A DNA stretch of 64,000 bases, from NCBI RefSeq assembly GCF_001428065.1, contig NZ_LMSE01000007.1, positions 179,852-243,851 of the forward strand, read 5' to 3'. Of this stretch, positions 8,204 through 17,836 are shown in pieces. Made by a program: the position numbers and the translations under genes. Under the pieces are notes generated by a model. The model was not told the DNA's origin. It saw nothing but the letters and a program-made list of their open reading frames with translations, and ran no database searches. Origin of the DNA: Nostocoides sp. Soil756. GTDB taxonomy: Bacteria > Actinomycetota > Actinomycetes > Actinomycetales > Dermatophilaceae. The first letter of the stretch is position 1, and each line of letters starts with the position of its first letter.

Positions 8204-9484
8204 TCAGGTGCGAGGCGTGATGCGCAGCAGCTTGTCGTCGTCGCCGTTGGTCGTCGTCACGTACAGCGCCCGGTCGGGCCCCAGCCGCGCCGCCCGCAGC
8301 CGCCCGTACGGGCCGTTGGTGGCCTCCGGGATGGCGACGTCGGTCACGGCCCCGGCATCGTCGAGGGTCAGCACCAGCAGCTTGGCGCCCTTGAGCGCCG
8401 TGACGACCAGCGCGCCGTCGAACGCCCCCCACTGCGGCCCCTCGAGGAACGCCAGCCCGCACACCGCCTGGGTGGTCCGGCCCGACTGCCACACCGCGGG
8501 GACGGCGTCGGGGTAGCGCGCGGTGTCGGTCATCGGGACGCCCTCGTCGTAGCCGCCGACGGTGCCGCCCTGCGCCGGGTCCCACCCGTAGTTGGCGCCG
8601 GCCCGGATGAGGTTGACCTCGTCGTTGTTGTCCGGCCCGTGCTCGGCGGTGAACACCTGGTCGGTGCCCGGGCGCAGCGCCACCCCCTGCACGTTGCGGT
8701 GCCCGTACGTCTGGACGTACCGCTGCTTCACGTTCGCGGCGCCGATGAAAGGGTTGTCCGGCAACGGCGCGCCGGTCTCGAGGTCGAGCCGGAGCGTCTT
8801 GCCCCCGAGGCTGGTGAGGTCCTGCGGCAGCGACCCGACAGCGGTGTCGCCGGTCCCCACGACCAGCGCCCCACCGGCGTCGAGGGTGGGGCGGCACCCC
8901 GAGTGGCGCCCGGTCGAGAGGGGCAGCCCGGTCAGCAGGTCGCGCACCCTGGTGGCCGAGGCGCCGTCGGCCGAGAGGCGCCAGGTGACCAGCCGGATGT
9001 CGACGGGCGTGCCACCCTCCTGGTGGGTCTGGCAGGTGGTGAACTCGCGGCTCGTCGCGAAGTCGGGATGCACGACCATCCCCATCAGGCCGCCCTCGCT
9101 GTTGACGTAGAGGTCGCTCAGGTCGGCGCGGACCTGGGTGCGCGTGGCGCCCGCGCGCAGCCCCGAGACCAGGGCGATCCGCCCCGGGCGCTCGGTGACC
9201 AGCGCTCGCCCGTCGGGCAGGAACCCGATGTCCCAGCCGTGCTCGAAGCCGCTCGCGACCACCTCGACCGCGAGGTCGGGGACCGCCGTGCGGCGCGGGG
9301 CCGGGCGGCTCGAGGCGGGGGCCGACGAGGACGGGGACGCACCCGAGGCCGGCGGCCCGGCCGGCACCTCGCCGTAGCCGGCGTCGTCGGCCGAGGACGA
9401 GCAGGCCGTCGTGGCGAGCAGGGTCAGCAGGGCCACGGCGGCGGCGGGGCGCAGCCGGGGACGGGCGGTGGCGGAGGATGGCAT
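8204..9484 (-). CDS. PQQ-dependent aldose-type sugar dehydrogenase lipoprotein
   Basis: 426 residues. The N-terminus has a basic stretch, a hydrophobic segment and LLATTAC, an approximate lipobox that puts the lipidated Cys at 28, so the protein is probably anchored outside the membrane. The remainder is the six-bladed soluble glucose dehydrogenase/YliI fold: GWDIGFLPDGRALVTERPG, SEGGLMGMVVHPDF, YGHRNVQGVALRPG and HGPDNNDEVNLIRAGANYGWDP, which holds the PQQ/calcium-binding residues. It would oxidise aldoses extracellularly. Single-gene unit; GAGACT lies 5 bases before the start, so it may be leaderless. Confidence 0.9.
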   Translation of the reverse strand: MPSSATARPRLRPAAAVALLTLLATTACSSSADDAGYGEVPAGPPASGASPSSSAPASSRPAPRRTAVPDLAVEVVASGFEHGWDIGFLPDGRALVTERPGRIALVSGLRAGATRTQVRADLSDLYVNSEGGLMGMVVHPDFATSREFTTCQTHQEGGTPVDIRLVTWRLSADGASATRVRDLLTGLPLSTGRHSGCRPTLDAGGALVVGTGDTAVGSLPQDLTSLGGKTLRLDLETGAPLPDNPFIGAANVKQRYVQTYGHRNVQGVALRPGTDQVFTAEHGPDNNDEVNLIRAGANYGWDPAQGGTVGGYDEGVPMTDTARYPDAVPAVWQSGRTTQAVCGLAFLEGPQWGAFDGALVVTALKGAKLLVLTLDDAGAVTDVAIPEATNGPYGRLRAARLGPDRALYVTTTNGDDDKLLRITPRT

Positions 9485-9615
9485 GCTCCAGTCTCACCCC
9501 GGATGCGGCGACGGGGGCGGGCGCCGACGGGCGGCACCGGGCCCGTGTGCGGGGTCGCCGGTCGACGGCCGGGTCCGGCGGCCCGCCCCCGGCCCGACGC
9601 CCCCGACGCCGTCGG

Positions 9616-9963
9616 TCAGCCCGCAGGCGCCGGCAGGTCGGCGGTCACCCGCTCGTAGGCGCCGGCCAGCGCCGCACGGTCGGCGCGGTGCTCGGCGATC
9701 CGGCAGCCGAGCCCGTTCGGCTTCATCAGGATGCCCTCCTCGGCCCACCGCACCCGGGCCGGCTCGCGCAGCGGCTCCGGCAGGTCCCCGGAGGCGTTGG
9801 TGACCCGCCACCACGTCACGTTGCCCCCGTAGACCTTCATGATCGAGCCCACCTGGCGCGGACCGATGCCCACCAACGAGGCCAGGTCGCCGTACGACAC
9901 CACCCGGCCGCGCGGGACCTGCTCGACCGCCCGCAGCACCCGCTCCACGACGACGTCGTCCAC
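9616..9963 (-). CDS. Alkyltransferase-like (Atl / MGMT family) DNA-binding protein
   Basis: 115 residues from GTG 9963. It is the short one-domain form of the O6-alkylguanine transferase fold: VPRGRVVSYGDLASLVG, the helix-turn-helix RQVGSIM, and TWWRVTNASGDLP where the reactive Cys of the PCHRV motif is replaced by Trp. This is the hallmark of Atl proteins, which bind O6-alkylguanine but do not transfer the alkyl group and instead flag it for nucleotide excision repair. It is divergent from the LacI-type gene, with 39 bases between the starts. Confidence 0.88.
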   Translation of the reverse strand: MDDVVVERVLRAVEQVPRGRVVSYGDLASLVGIGPRQVGSIMKVYGGNVTWWRVTNASGDLPEPLREPARVRWAEEGILMKPNGLGCRIAEHRADRAALAGAYERVTADLPAPAG

Positions 9964-9989
9964 GGTCCGAGTGTGCCCGAGCGCCCGAC

Positions 9990-9995
9990 TAGAGT
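9990..9995 (+). promoter_or_regulatory. Leaderless -10 box (TAGAGT) for the LacI-type gene
   Basis: TAGAGT ends 7 bases before the ATG at 10003. No ribosome-binding sequence is present, so transcription probably begins at the start codon, as is common in actinobacteria. Inferred from spacing only. Confidence 0.5.
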
Positions 9996-10002
9996 GCGCG
10001 CC

Positions 10003-11037
10003 ATGGGCTCCCCCACCGCGGCGCCGACGATGGCGCACGTGGCGCGCCGGGCCGGTGTCTCGCACCAAACGGTCTCGCGCGTGCTCAACGACGCCGACGC
10101 CGTGCGCCCCGAGACCCGGGAGCGGGTCCTGCGGGCCATCTCCGAGCTCGGCTACCGCCGTAACTCCGCCGCCCGCGCCCTGGTCACCCGGCGCAGCGGC
10201 CTCATCGGGGTGATCGTCGACGAGCTGCGCCTCTACGGACCGGCCAGCACGGTCTCGAGCATCGCCCAGGCCGCGCGGGAGGCGGGCTACGGGATGACCC
10301 TCGACCTGCTCTGGGACGTCACCGGCCCGAGCGTGTCGGCCGCCCTCGAGCACCACCTCAGCCAGTCCGTGGAAGCCATCGTGCTGGTCGCCGCCCACGG
10401 CGAGACCCCCGACCCGGCGGTGCTGCGCGACCTCGACGTCCCGCTCATCGCTCTCGACGGGTTCCTCGGAGCCGGCACCCCCACCGCCGGGGTCGACCAG
10501 CGGGCCGGCGGGGCGATGGCCACCCGCCACCTGCTCGACCTGGGGCACCGACGCATCGGCCACATCACCGGGCCTGAAGACTGGCCGCAGTCGCAGGCCC
10601 GCCAGGCCGGGTACCGCGAGGCCATGGAGCAGGCCGGCGTGCGGCCCGGGCCTGTGGTCACCGGTGACTGGTCGCCCCGCTCCGGACACGCCGGAAGCCT
10701 GCAGGTGCTCGACCAGGATCCTTCCACCACAGCCATCTTCGTCGCGAACGACCAGATGGCGATGGGTGCGCTGCGGGCCTTGGCCGAGGCCGGCAAGCGG
10801 GTGCCCGAGGATGTCTCGGTGGTGGGCTTCGACGACATCCCCGAGGCCTCCTTCGCGCAGCCGCCACTCACCACCATCCGGCAGGACTTCGCGGCCCTGG
10901 GCCGCGAGGCGGTGCGGCTCGTCGTGGGCGCGATCGAGGGGGCCGACGAGCTCCCGTCCACCCTGGTGCCGCCGCGGCTCGTCGCGAGGGCGTCCTCGGG
11001 CCGCGCGCCCCACGCGCCGCGCGGCCGGCGTCGCTGA
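10003..11037 (+). CDS. LacI-family transcriptional regulator of the arabinose genes
   Basis: 344 residues. The N-terminal helix-turn-helix MAHVARRAGVSHQTVSRVLND (about 9-29) and the hinge YRRNSAARALVTRRSGLIGVI are followed by a periplasmic-binding-like effector domain (ATRHLLDLGHRRIGHITG, FVANDQMAMGALRALAEAGKRVPEDVSVVGFDD). It lies immediately upstream of twin LacI-type operators and the araBDA operon in the same direction, so it most likely represses them and is released by a pentose ligand (inference from position). It has the role of AraR but lacks the GntR-type DNA-binding domain of Bacillus AraR. Confidence 0.9.
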   Translation: MGSPTAAPTMAHVARRAGVSHQTVSRVLNDADAVRPETRERVLRAISELGYRRNSAARALVTRRSGLIGVIVDELRLYGPASTVSSIAQAAREAGYGMTLDLLWDVTGPSVSAALEHHLSQSVEAIVLVAAHGETPDPAVLRDLDVPLIALDGFLGAGTPTAGVDQRAGGAMATRHLLDLGHRRIGHITGPEDWPQSQARQAGYREAMEQAGVRPGPVVTGDWSPRSGHAGSLQVLDQDPSTTAIFVANDQMAMGALRALAEAGKRVPEDVSVVGFDDIPEASFAQPPLTTIRQDFAALGREAVRLVVGAIEGADELPSTLVPPRLVARASSGRAPHAPRGRRR

Positions 11038-11084
11038 GACCCGACGCCAGGTCACGAATCGGTCACGCCGCTTGCGCCGCCCCG

Positions 11085-11115
11085 ATGTGAGCGCTAACAA
11101 TGTGAGCGCTCACAT
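11085..11115. promoter_or_regulatory. Twin LacI-type operators in front of araB
   Basis: The perfect 16-bp palindrome ATGTGAGCGCTCACAT occupies 11100-11115. A second, imperfect copy, ATGTGAGCGCTAACAA, is at 11085-11100. Both share the AGCGCT centre and are 15 bases centre to centre, so two dimers would sit on nearly the same DNA face region. A weak -35 (TTGCGC, 11072) and -10 (TAACAA, 11095) would be occluded. Most likely bound by the adjacent LacI-type protein. Confidence 0.8.
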
Positions 11116-11163
11116 CACCTCCGTCGACGGCGACGGTGGGGGCCGACGGCGAAGGAGCCAGGG

Positions 11164-12825
11164 ATGACCCTCGATGACGACCGCTACGTCATCGGCGTCG
11201 ACTACGGGACGCTGTCGGGTCGGGCCCTGGTCGTCCGGGTGAGCGACGGGGCCGAGATGGGCTCCGCCGTCCTGGAGTACCCCCACGGGGTCGTCGACTC
11301 CGTGATGCCGGGCTCGGGCCGCCGCCTCCCGCCGGACTGGGCCCTCCAGGTGCCCTCCGACTACGTCGAGGTGCTGCGCACCGCCGTCCCCGCCGCCGTC
11401 GAGTCCGCCGGCGTCGACCCGGCCCGGGTCATCGGCATCGCCACCGACTTCACCGCCTGCACGATGGTGCCCACGCTCGCCGACGGCACCCCGCTGTGCG
11501 ACACCGACGAGCTGCGCGACGAGCCGCACGCCTACGTCAAGCTCTGGAAGCACCACGCCGCCCAGGGCCAGGCCGACCGCATCACCGAGCTGGCCCGCGA
11601 GCGCGGCGAGGGTTGGCTGGCGCGCTACGGCGGCGTCATCTCGAGCGAGTGGGAGTTCGCCAAGGGCCTGCAGCTGCTCGAGGAGGCCCCCGAGGTCTAC
11701 GCCACGATGGAGCACTGGGTCGAGGCCGCCGACTGGATCGTCTGGCAGCTGTGCGACCGCTACGTGCGCAACGCGTGCACCGCCGGCTACAAGGGCATCC
11801 GTCAGGACGGCGCCTACCCGAGCCGCGACTACCTGGCCGCCCTCAACCCGGACTTCGCCGGGTTCGTCGACGACAAGCTGGACCACCCGATCGGCGAGCT
11901 CGGGAGCGTGGCCGGCCACCTCAGCGCCCGGGCCGCCGCCTGGACCGGCCTGCCCGAGGGCATCCCGGTGGCCGTCGGCAACGTCGACGCCCACGTCTCG
12001 GCCCCCGCCGCCGACGCCGTCGCCCCCGGCCAGATGGTCGCCATCATGGGCACCTCCACCTGCCACGTCATGAGCAGCGACGTCCTGGCCGAGGTCCCCG
12101 GGATGTGTGGGGTGGTCGACGGCGGCATCGTCACCGGTCTCTACGGCTACGAGGCCGGGCAGTCCGGCGTCGGCGACATCTTCGGCTGGTTCGTCGCGAA
12201 CCAGGTGCCCAAGGCCTACGAGCAGGACGCCCACGCGGCCGGCGTCGGGGTGCACGAGCACCTCACCGCCCTGGCCGCCGAGCAGCCCATCGGGGCCCAC
12301 GGCCTGGTCGCCCTGGACTGGTGGAGCGGCAACCGTTCGGTGCTGGTCGACCACGACCTCTCCGGCCTGGTCATGGGGATGACCCTGACCACCCGCCCCG
12401 AGGACGTCTACCGCGCGCTGCTGGAGTCCACCGCTTTCGGGGCCCGCGTCATCGTCGAGACCTTCGCCGCGTCGGGGGTGCCGGTCACCGAGTTCATCGT
12501 CACCGGCGGCCTCCAGAAGAACGCCCTGCTCATGCAGATCTACGCCGACGTGCTGGACATGCCGCTCTCGGTCGTCACCTCGACCCAGGGGCCGGCCCTG
12601 GGTTCGGCCCTGCACGCGGCGGTGGCCGCCGGGGCCTACGGCGATGTGCCGGCCGCCGCCAAGGCCATGGGCCGGCGCCAGCAGGCGGCGTTCACCCCGA
12701 TCGCCGAGAACGTCGCCGCCTACGACCGCCTGTACGCCGTCTACCGCGAGCTGCACGACCACTTCGGCCGCACCAGCGGGGCCATGCGCACCCTCAAGGC
12801 CATCCGCCGGGAGGCCCACGCGTGA
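11164..12825 (+). CDS. araB: L-ribulokinase
   Basis: A 553-residue FGGY kinase of normal AraB length; GAAGGAG precedes the ATG. It phosphorylates L-ribulose with ATP to L-ribulose 5-phosphate in the cytoplasm. Visible marks: the N-terminal phosphate loop [29 protein letters not shown] (the DFTAC typical of AraB), [21 protein letters not shown] and the FGGY-like [22 protein letters not shown] segment. First gene of araB-araD-araA; its TGA overlaps the araD GTG by 4 bases. Confidence 0.96.
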   Translation: MTLDDDRYVIGVDYGTLSGRALVVRVSDGAEMGSAVLEYPHGVVDSVMPGSGRRLPPDWALQVPSDYVEVLRTAVPAAVESAGVDPARVIGIATDFTACTMVPTLADGTPLCDTDELRDEPHAYVKLWKHHAAQGQADRITELARERGEGWLARYGGVISSEWEFAKGLQLLEEAPEVYATMEHWVEAADWIVWQLCDRYVRNACTAGYKGIRQDGAYPSRDYLAALNPDFAGFVDDKLDHPIGELGSVAGHLSARAAAWTGLPEGIPVAVGNVDAHVSAPAADAVAPGQMVAIMGTSTCHVMSSDVLAEVPGMCGVVDGGIVTGLYGYEAGQSGVGDIFGWFVANQVPKAYEQDAHAAGVGVHEHLTALAAEQPIGAHGLVALDWWSGNRSVLVDHDLSGLVMGMTLTTRPEDVYRALLESTAFGARVIVETFAASGVPVTEFIVTGGLQKNALLMQIYADVLDMPLSVVTSTQGPALGSALHAAVAAGAYGDVPAAAKAMGRRQQAAFTPIAENVAAYDRLYAVYRELHDHFGRTSGAMRTLKAIRREAHA

Positions 12826-13523
12826 GCGCCACCACCCCGATCTCGGATGCCGTGCGCGGCACCGTCGAGCGCCTGCGGGCCGAGGTCGCCTCCCTGCACG
12901 GCGAGCTGACCCGCTACGGCCTGGTCATCTGGACCGCGGGGAACGTCAGCGCCCGGGTGCCAGGGGCCGACCTCATGGTCATCAAGCCGTCGGGCGTCTC
13001 GTACGACGAGCTCAGCGCGGAGGCCATGGTCGTCACGGACCTGCACGGGACCCTCGTCGAGGGCGAGCACGCCCCGAGCTCCGACACCGCCGCGCACGCC
13101 TACGTCTACCGGCACCTGCCCGAGGTCGGGGGGGTCGTGCACACCCACTCGACCTACGCCTGCGCCTGGGCGGCCCGCCACGAGGCCATCCCCTGCGTCC
13201 TCACCATGACCGCCGACGAGTTCGGCGGCGAGATCCCGCTCGGGCCGTTCGCGCTGATCGGCGACGACTCCATCGGGCGGGGCATCGTCGAGACCCTGCG
13301 CGGGTCGCGCAGCCGGGCGGTCCTGATGGCGGGCCACGGCCCGTTCACGATCGGGCGCGACGCCCGCGACGCCGTCAAGGCGGCCGTGATGGTCGAGGAC
13401 GTCGCCCGCACCACCCACATCGCCCGTCAGCTGGGCGAGCCGGTGGCCATCGACGCCGCCGACGTCACCCGGCTCCACGACCGCTACCAGACCGTCTACG
13501 GACAGCAAGGAGACCTCCAGTGA
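12822..13523 (+). CDS. araD: L-ribulose-5-phosphate 4-epimerase
   Basis: 233 residues from GTG 12822, coupled to araB by a GTGA overlap. A class II aldolase-fold zinc enzyme that converts L-ribulose 5-phosphate to D-xylulose 5-phosphate, feeding the pentose phosphate pathway. The motifs [38 protein letters not shown] (zinc histidines) and [17 protein letters not shown] are all present. A shorter start is unlikely because SGELTRYGL-type N-terminal residues are needed for the fold. Confidence 0.96.
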   Translation: MSATTPISDAVRGTVERLRAEVASLHGELTRYGLVIWTAGNVSARVPGADLMVIKPSGVSYDELSAEAMVVTDLHGTLVEGEHAPSSDTAAHAYVYRHLPEVGGVVHTHSTYACAWAARHEAIPCVLTMTADEFGGEIPLGPFALIGDDSIGRGIVETLRGSRSRAVLMAGHGPFTIGRDARDAVKAAVMVEDVARTTHIARQLGEPVAIDAADVTRLHDRYQTVYGQQGDLQ

Positions 13524-15016
13524 CCCAGCGTCAGATCTGGTTCCTCACCGGGAGCCAGGGCCTCTACGGCGAGGACGTGCTCGAGCAGGTCGCGGCCCAG
13601 TCGCGCCGAGTCTCGGACGCCCTGGCCGGGTACGACGGCATCGTGGCCGAGGTCGTCGCTCAGCCCGTGCTCAAGGACGCGGCGGCCATGCGGCGGATGA
13701 TGCTCGAGGCGACCTCCGACGACCGCGTGGTCGGGGTCATCGCCTGGATGCACACCTTCTCCCCCGCCAAGATGTGGATCGGGGCCCTCGACGCGCTGCG
13801 CAAGCCGCTGCTGCACCTGCACACCCAGGCCGACCGTGAGCTGCCGTGGGCGAGCATCGACATGGACTTCATGAACCTCAACCAGGCCGCCCACGGCGAC
13901 CGGGAGTTCGGGTTCATCCAGACCCGGATGCGCCAGCCGCGGCTCACCGTGTCGGGGCACACCTCCGACCCCGCCGTGCTCCAGCGGGTGGCCGACTGGT
14001 CGCGAGCGGCCACCGCCGCCGCCGAGCTGCGCACGATGCGGGTGGTCCGCTTCGGCGACAACATGCGCGACGTCGCCGTCACCGAGGGCGACAAGGTCGA
14101 GGCCGAGATCCGCCTCGGGGTGTCGGTCAACACCTACGGGGTCAACGACCTCGTCGCCGTCGTCGACGCCGTCGAGGGCCGCGAGGTCGACGCGCTGGTC
14201 ACCGAGTACGCCGACCTCTACGACGTCGCGCCCGAGCTGCTCCCCGACGGCGAGCGCCACGAGTCGCTGCGCTACGGCGCCCGCATCGAGGCCGGCCTGC
14301 GCCGCTTCCTCGACGACGGCGGCTACACGGCGTTCACCTCGAACTTCGAGGACCTCGGCGGCCTGCGGCAGCTCCCCGGCCTGGCCGTGCAGCGTCTGAT
14401 GGCCGACGGCTACGGCTTCGGCGGCGAGGGCGACTGGAAGACCTCGGTCCTGGTGCGCACCCTCAAGGTGATGGCCCAGGGCCTGCCGGGCGCCACCTCC
14501 TTCATGGAGGACTACACCTACGACCTCACCCCGGGCCACGAGCTGGTCCTCGGGGCGCACATGCTCGAGGTCTGCCCCACCCTGTCGAGCACGCCGGCCC
14601 GCGTGGAGATCCACCCCCTGGGCATCGGCGGGCGCGAGGACCCGGTGCGGATGGTCTTCGACGCCGACCCCGGTGAGGGTGTGGTGCTCGGCTGGAACGA
14701 CCTCGGCGACCGGTTCCGGCTCGTGGCCAACGAGGTCACCGTCGTGACCCCGCCGCACGCGATGCCGAACCTGCCCGTCGGGCGCGCCGTGTGGCGCCCC
14801 AAGCCGGACTTCGCCACCTCCACCGAGGGCTGGCTGATGGCAGGCGGCCCGCACCACACGGTGCTCTCGACCGCGCTGACCTCGGGCCACCTCGACCAGC
14901 TCGCCGAGATCGTCGGGCTCGAGCTCGCCCTCATCGGCGAGGGCACCACGCTGCGCGCGTTCCGCCAGGAGCTGCGCTGGAACGCGGCGTACCACCGACT
15001 CGCCGGCGGCCTGTGA
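13520..15016 (+). CDS. araA: L-arabinose isomerase
   Basis: 498 residues from GTG 13520, overlapping the araD stop by 4 bases and preceded by AAGGAGA. It converts L-arabinose to L-ribulose with Mn(II). Characteristic AraA segments are [16 protein letters not shown] at the N-terminus, [26 protein letters not shown](A)[31 protein letters not shown] and GEGDWKTS. Length and motifs are standard. Completes the araBDA operon; the transporter genes start 98 bases downstream. Confidence 0.97.
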   Translation: MTQRQIWFLTGSQGLYGEDVLEQVAAQSRRVSDALAGYDGIVAEVVAQPVLKDAAAMRRMMLEATSDDRVVGVIAWMHTFSPAKMWIGALDALRKPLLHLHTQADRELPWASIDMDFMNLNQAAHGDREFGFIQTRMRQPRLTVSGHTSDPAVLQRVADWSRAATAAAELRTMRVVRFGDNMRDVAVTEGDKVEAEIRLGVSVNTYGVNDLVAVVDAVEGREVDALVTEYADLYDVAPELLPDGERHESLRYGARIEAGLRRFLDDGGYTAFTSNFEDLGGLRQLPGLAVQRLMADGYGFGGEGDWKTSVLVRTLKVMAQGLPGATSFMEDYTYDLTPGHELVLGAHMLEVCPTLSSTPARVEIHPLGIGGREDPVRMVFDADPGEGVVLGWNDLGDRFRLVANEVTVVTPPHAMPNLPVGRAVWRPKPDFATSTEGWLMAGGPHHTVLSTALTSGHLDQLAEIVGLELALIGEGTTLRAFRQELRWNAAYHRLAGGL

Positions 15017-15114
15017 GCCCCGGCGCGACAGACCCGACGACGGCACCGACGCCGCTCGACGGACAGACGGACCGGCTTCCCCGCCGGCCCTGGAGAAGAA
15101 GGAGAACCACCACG

Positions 15115-16209
15115 ATGCGCAAGTTCCTTGCGGTGACCGCAGTGACGGTGATGGCGCTCACCGCCTGCGGGCGCTCGACCGAGCCCACCGGTGCCGCCGC
15201 CGACGCGTCGGCCAAGCCGGGCGACATCACGGTCGGCGTCGCCATGCCGACCAAGACCTCCGAGCGCTGGATCAAGGACGGTGACTACATCAAGCAGCAG
15301 CTCGAGGCCGCCGGCTACAAGGTCAACCTCCAGTACGCGAACGACGACATCCCGACCCAGGTCACCCAGCTGCAGGACATGGTGACGAAGAAGAACGGTG
15401 TCCTCGTGGTCGCGTCGATCGACGGCACGGCGCTCAAGGGTGCCCTGTCTGACGCCAAGGCCGACGGCATCCCCGTCATCGCCTACGACCGTCTGCTGCG
15501 CGACACCGACGCCGTCGACTACTACACGACGTTCGACAACCTCAAGGTCGGCAAGCTCCAGGCCGAGAGCCTCCTCAAGGGCCTCGAGGCCTCCGGTGCC
15601 CCGAAGCCGTGGAACGTCGAGCTGTTCGCCGGGTCCCCCGACGACAACAACGCGACGTTCTTCTTCAACGGCGCCATGGACGTCCTCCAGCCCAAGATCG
15701 ACGACGGCACCATCAAGATCGCCTCGGGCGAGACCGACTTCAAGACGGTCGCGACGCTCCGTTGGGACGCCGCCGTCGCCAAGAAGCGCATGGAGAACGT
15801 CCTCACCAAGGCGTACTCCGACAAGGACGTCAACGGCGTGCTCTCGCCCTACGACGGCCTCTCACGCGGCATCATCGCGGCCCTGAAGGGCTCCGGCTAC
15901 GGCAGCGGCGGCAAGAAGCTCCCGGTCGTCACCGGCCAGGACGCCGAGCTCGAGTCGGTCAAGTCGATCCTCGCGGGCGAGCAGTACTCCTCGGTCTTCA
16001 AGGACACCCGCGAGCTCGCCAAGGCGACGGTCGCGATGATCCAGCAGATCCTCGAGAAGAAGACCGTCGAGGTCAACGACACCAGCTCCTACGACAACGG
16101 CGTCAAGAAGGTCCCGACGCAGCTGCTCCAGCCGGTCGCCGTCGACAAGTCCAACATCAAGGACGTCCTGCTCAAGGCGAACTACTACACCGCGGACCAG
16201 CTGAAGTAA
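15115..16209 (+). CDS. Sugar ABC transporter substrate-binding lipoprotein (ChvE-like)
   Basis: 364 residues from ATG 15115 after GAAGGAG. The signal peptide ends in MALTAC, placing the lipidated Cys at about 18. The rest is a two-lobed periplasmic-binding type 1 protein ([85 protein letters not shown]) like ChvE/MmsE of the multiple-sugar (arabinose/xylose/galactose) transporters. The context makes L-arabinose the likely ligand. A strong hairpin follows the stop. Confidence 0.93.
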   Translation: MRKFLAVTAVTVMALTACGRSTEPTGAAADASAKPGDITVGVAMPTKTSERWIKDGDYIKQQLEAAGYKVNLQYANDDIPTQVTQLQDMVTKKNGVLVVASIDGTALKGALSDAKADGIPVIAYDRLLRDTDAVDYYTTFDNLKVGKLQAESLLKGLEASGAPKPWNVELFAGSPDDNNATFFFNGAMDVLQPKIDDGTIKIASGETDFKTVATLRWDAAVAKKRMENVLTKAYSDKDVNGVLSPYDGLSRGIIAALKGSGYGSGGKKLPVVTGQDAELESVKSILAGEQYSSVFKDTRELAKATVAMIQQILEKKTVEVNDTSSYDNGVKKVPTQLLQPVAVDKSNIKDVLLKANYYTADQLK

Positions 16210-16223
16210 CGGTCCGACGCCCC

Positions 16224-16262
16224 GGGGGCGGCGGGCGCGGCCACGCGTCGCGCCGCCGCCCC
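16224..16262 (+). terminator. GC-rich intercistronic hairpin
   Basis: GGGGGCGGCGGGCGCG pairs with CGCGCCGCCGCCCC across about a 9-base loop. It lies between the binding-protein and ATPase genes and has no T-run. In ABC operons such stems often protect the upstream mRNA or attenuate, giving more binding protein than ATPase. That role is inferred. Confidence 0.55.
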
Positions 16263-16298
16263 TCGGGTCGAGCGGTCCCCAGAAGGAGAAGGAGCGAG

Positions 16299-17834
16299 AT
16301 GGCGGACGACACGATCCTGTCGATGCGCGGCATCACCAAGGAGTTCCCCGGCGTGCGGGCCCTCGACGAGGTGCACCTCGACGTCCGGCGCGGCGAGATC
16401 CACAGCATCTGCGGTGAGAACGGCGCCGGGAAGTCGACCCTGATGAAGGTGCTGTCCGGGGTGTACCCGCACGGCTCCTACACCGGCGAGATCCACTTCG
16501 AGGGCCGCGAGGTCGAGTTCCGGGGCATCCGCGACTCCGAGCGCGCGGGCATCGTCATCATCCACCAGGAGCTGGCCCTGATCCCCCAGCTCTCGATCAC
16601 CGAGAACCTGTTCCTGGGCAACGAGAGCACCCGGCGTGGTGCCATCGACTGGCTCCGGGCGCGCAAGCGGGCCGGCGAGCTGCTCGCCAACGTCGGGCTG
16701 CACGAGGACCCCGACGTGCTGATCGGCGACATCGGCATCGGCAAGCAGCAGCTCGTCGAGATCGCCAAGGCCCTCGCCAAGGACGTCAAGCTGCTCATCC
16801 TCGACGAGCCCACCGCCGCCCTGAACGACACCGACAGCCAGAACCTGCTGCGCCTGCTCGGCGGCCTGCGTGACCGCGGCATCACCTGCATCATGATCAG
16901 CCACAAGCTGGGCGAGATCGAGCAGGTGTCGGACTCCATCACCATCATCCGCGACGGTCGGACGATCGAGACCCTCGACGTCAGCGCCGGCGGGGTCGAC
17001 GAGGACCGGATCATCCGCGGGATGGTGGGGCGCGACCTCGACCACCGCTACCCGCCGCACGAGTCCCACGTCGGCGAGGTCCTGCTCGAGATCCGCGACT
17101 GGACGGTGGCCCACCCGGCCGACCCGAACCGGCTGGTCGTGCGCGGCGCGAACCTCACGGTGCGCCGGGGCGAGATCGTGGGGCTGGCCGGGCTCATGGG
17201 CGCCGGGCGCACCGAGCTCGCGCGCAGCGTGTTCGGAGAGTCCTACGGCACCAAGCGCGGCGGCACCCTGCTCAAGGACGGCAAGGAGATCCGGGCCCGC
17301 AGCGTCGGCGAGGCCATCAAGGCCGGCCTGGCCTACGTCACCGAGGACCGCAAGGCCCTCGGGCTGAACCTGCTCGACTCGATCAAGGTCTCGATCACCT
17401 CGGCCGGCCTCACCCGGATCCGGCGCCACCTGGCGGTCGACGACAACGCCGAGGTGGTCGCGGCCGAGCGGTACCGCAGGAGCCTCAACATCAAGGCGCC
17501 CAGCGTCGAGGTGGGCGTCAACAAGCTCTCGGGCGGCAACCAGCAGAAGGTCGTGCTCGGCAAGTGGATGTTCACCGAGCCCGACGTGCTGATCCTCGAC
17601 GAGCCCACGCGCGGCATCGACGTCGGCGCCAAGTACGAGATCTACGAGATCATCAACCAGCTCGCGGACACCGGGCGGGGGGTGCTCGTCATCTCCTCCG
17701 AGCTGCCCGAGCTGCTCGGCATCTGCGACCGCATCTACACCCTCAGCGCCGGCGTCATCACCGCCGACGTGCCCCGCGCGGCGGCTGACCAGGAGCTGCT
17801 GATGCGCCACATGACCCAGAGAAAGGCAGGCTGA
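16299..17834 (+). CDS. Sugar ABC transporter ATP-binding protein (two fused ATPase domains, MmsA/GguA type)
   Basis: 511 residues. The first ATPase domain has GENGAGKST (39-47), a Q-loop region in [13 protein letters not shown], and [13 protein letters not shown]. The second has a degenerate Walker A ([10 protein letters not shown]), an intact signature [14 protein letters not shown] and [13 protein letters not shown]. This double-domain layout with one degenerate nucleotide site is typical of sugar CUT2 transporters. It energises uptake with the permease 2 bases downstream. RBS AAGGAG at 16286-16292. Confidence 0.95.
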   Translation: MADDTILSMRGITKEFPGVRALDEVHLDVRRGEIHSICGENGAGKSTLMKVLSGVYPHGSYTGEIHFEGREVEFRGIRDSERAGIVIIHQELALIPQLSITENLFLGNESTRRGAIDWLRARKRAGELLANVGLHEDPDVLIGDIGIGKQQLVEIAKALAKDVKLLILDEPTAALNDTDSQNLLRLLGGLRDRGITCIMISHKLGEIEQVSDSITIIRDGRTIETLDVSAGGVDEDRIIRGMVGRDLDHRYPPHESHVGEVLLEIRDWTVAHPADPNRLVVRGANLTVRRGEIVGLAGLMGAGRTELARSVFGESYGTKRGGTLLKDGKEIRARSVGEAIKAGLAYVTEDRKALGLNLLDSIKVSITSAGLTRIRRHLAVDDNAEVVAAERYRRSLNIKAPSVEVGVNKLSGGNQQKVVLGKWMFTEPDVLILDEPTRGIDVGAKYEIYEIINQLADTGRGVLVISSELPELLGICDRIYTLSAGVITADVPRAAADQELLMRHMTQRKAG

Positions 17835-17836
17835 CC

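Noticed and set aside
12644-13519. N-terminal extension of araA over araD
   Set aside because: This frame upstream of 13520 is Arg/Pro-rich shadow. The GTG at 13520 with AAGGAGA gives the standard AraA N-terminus.
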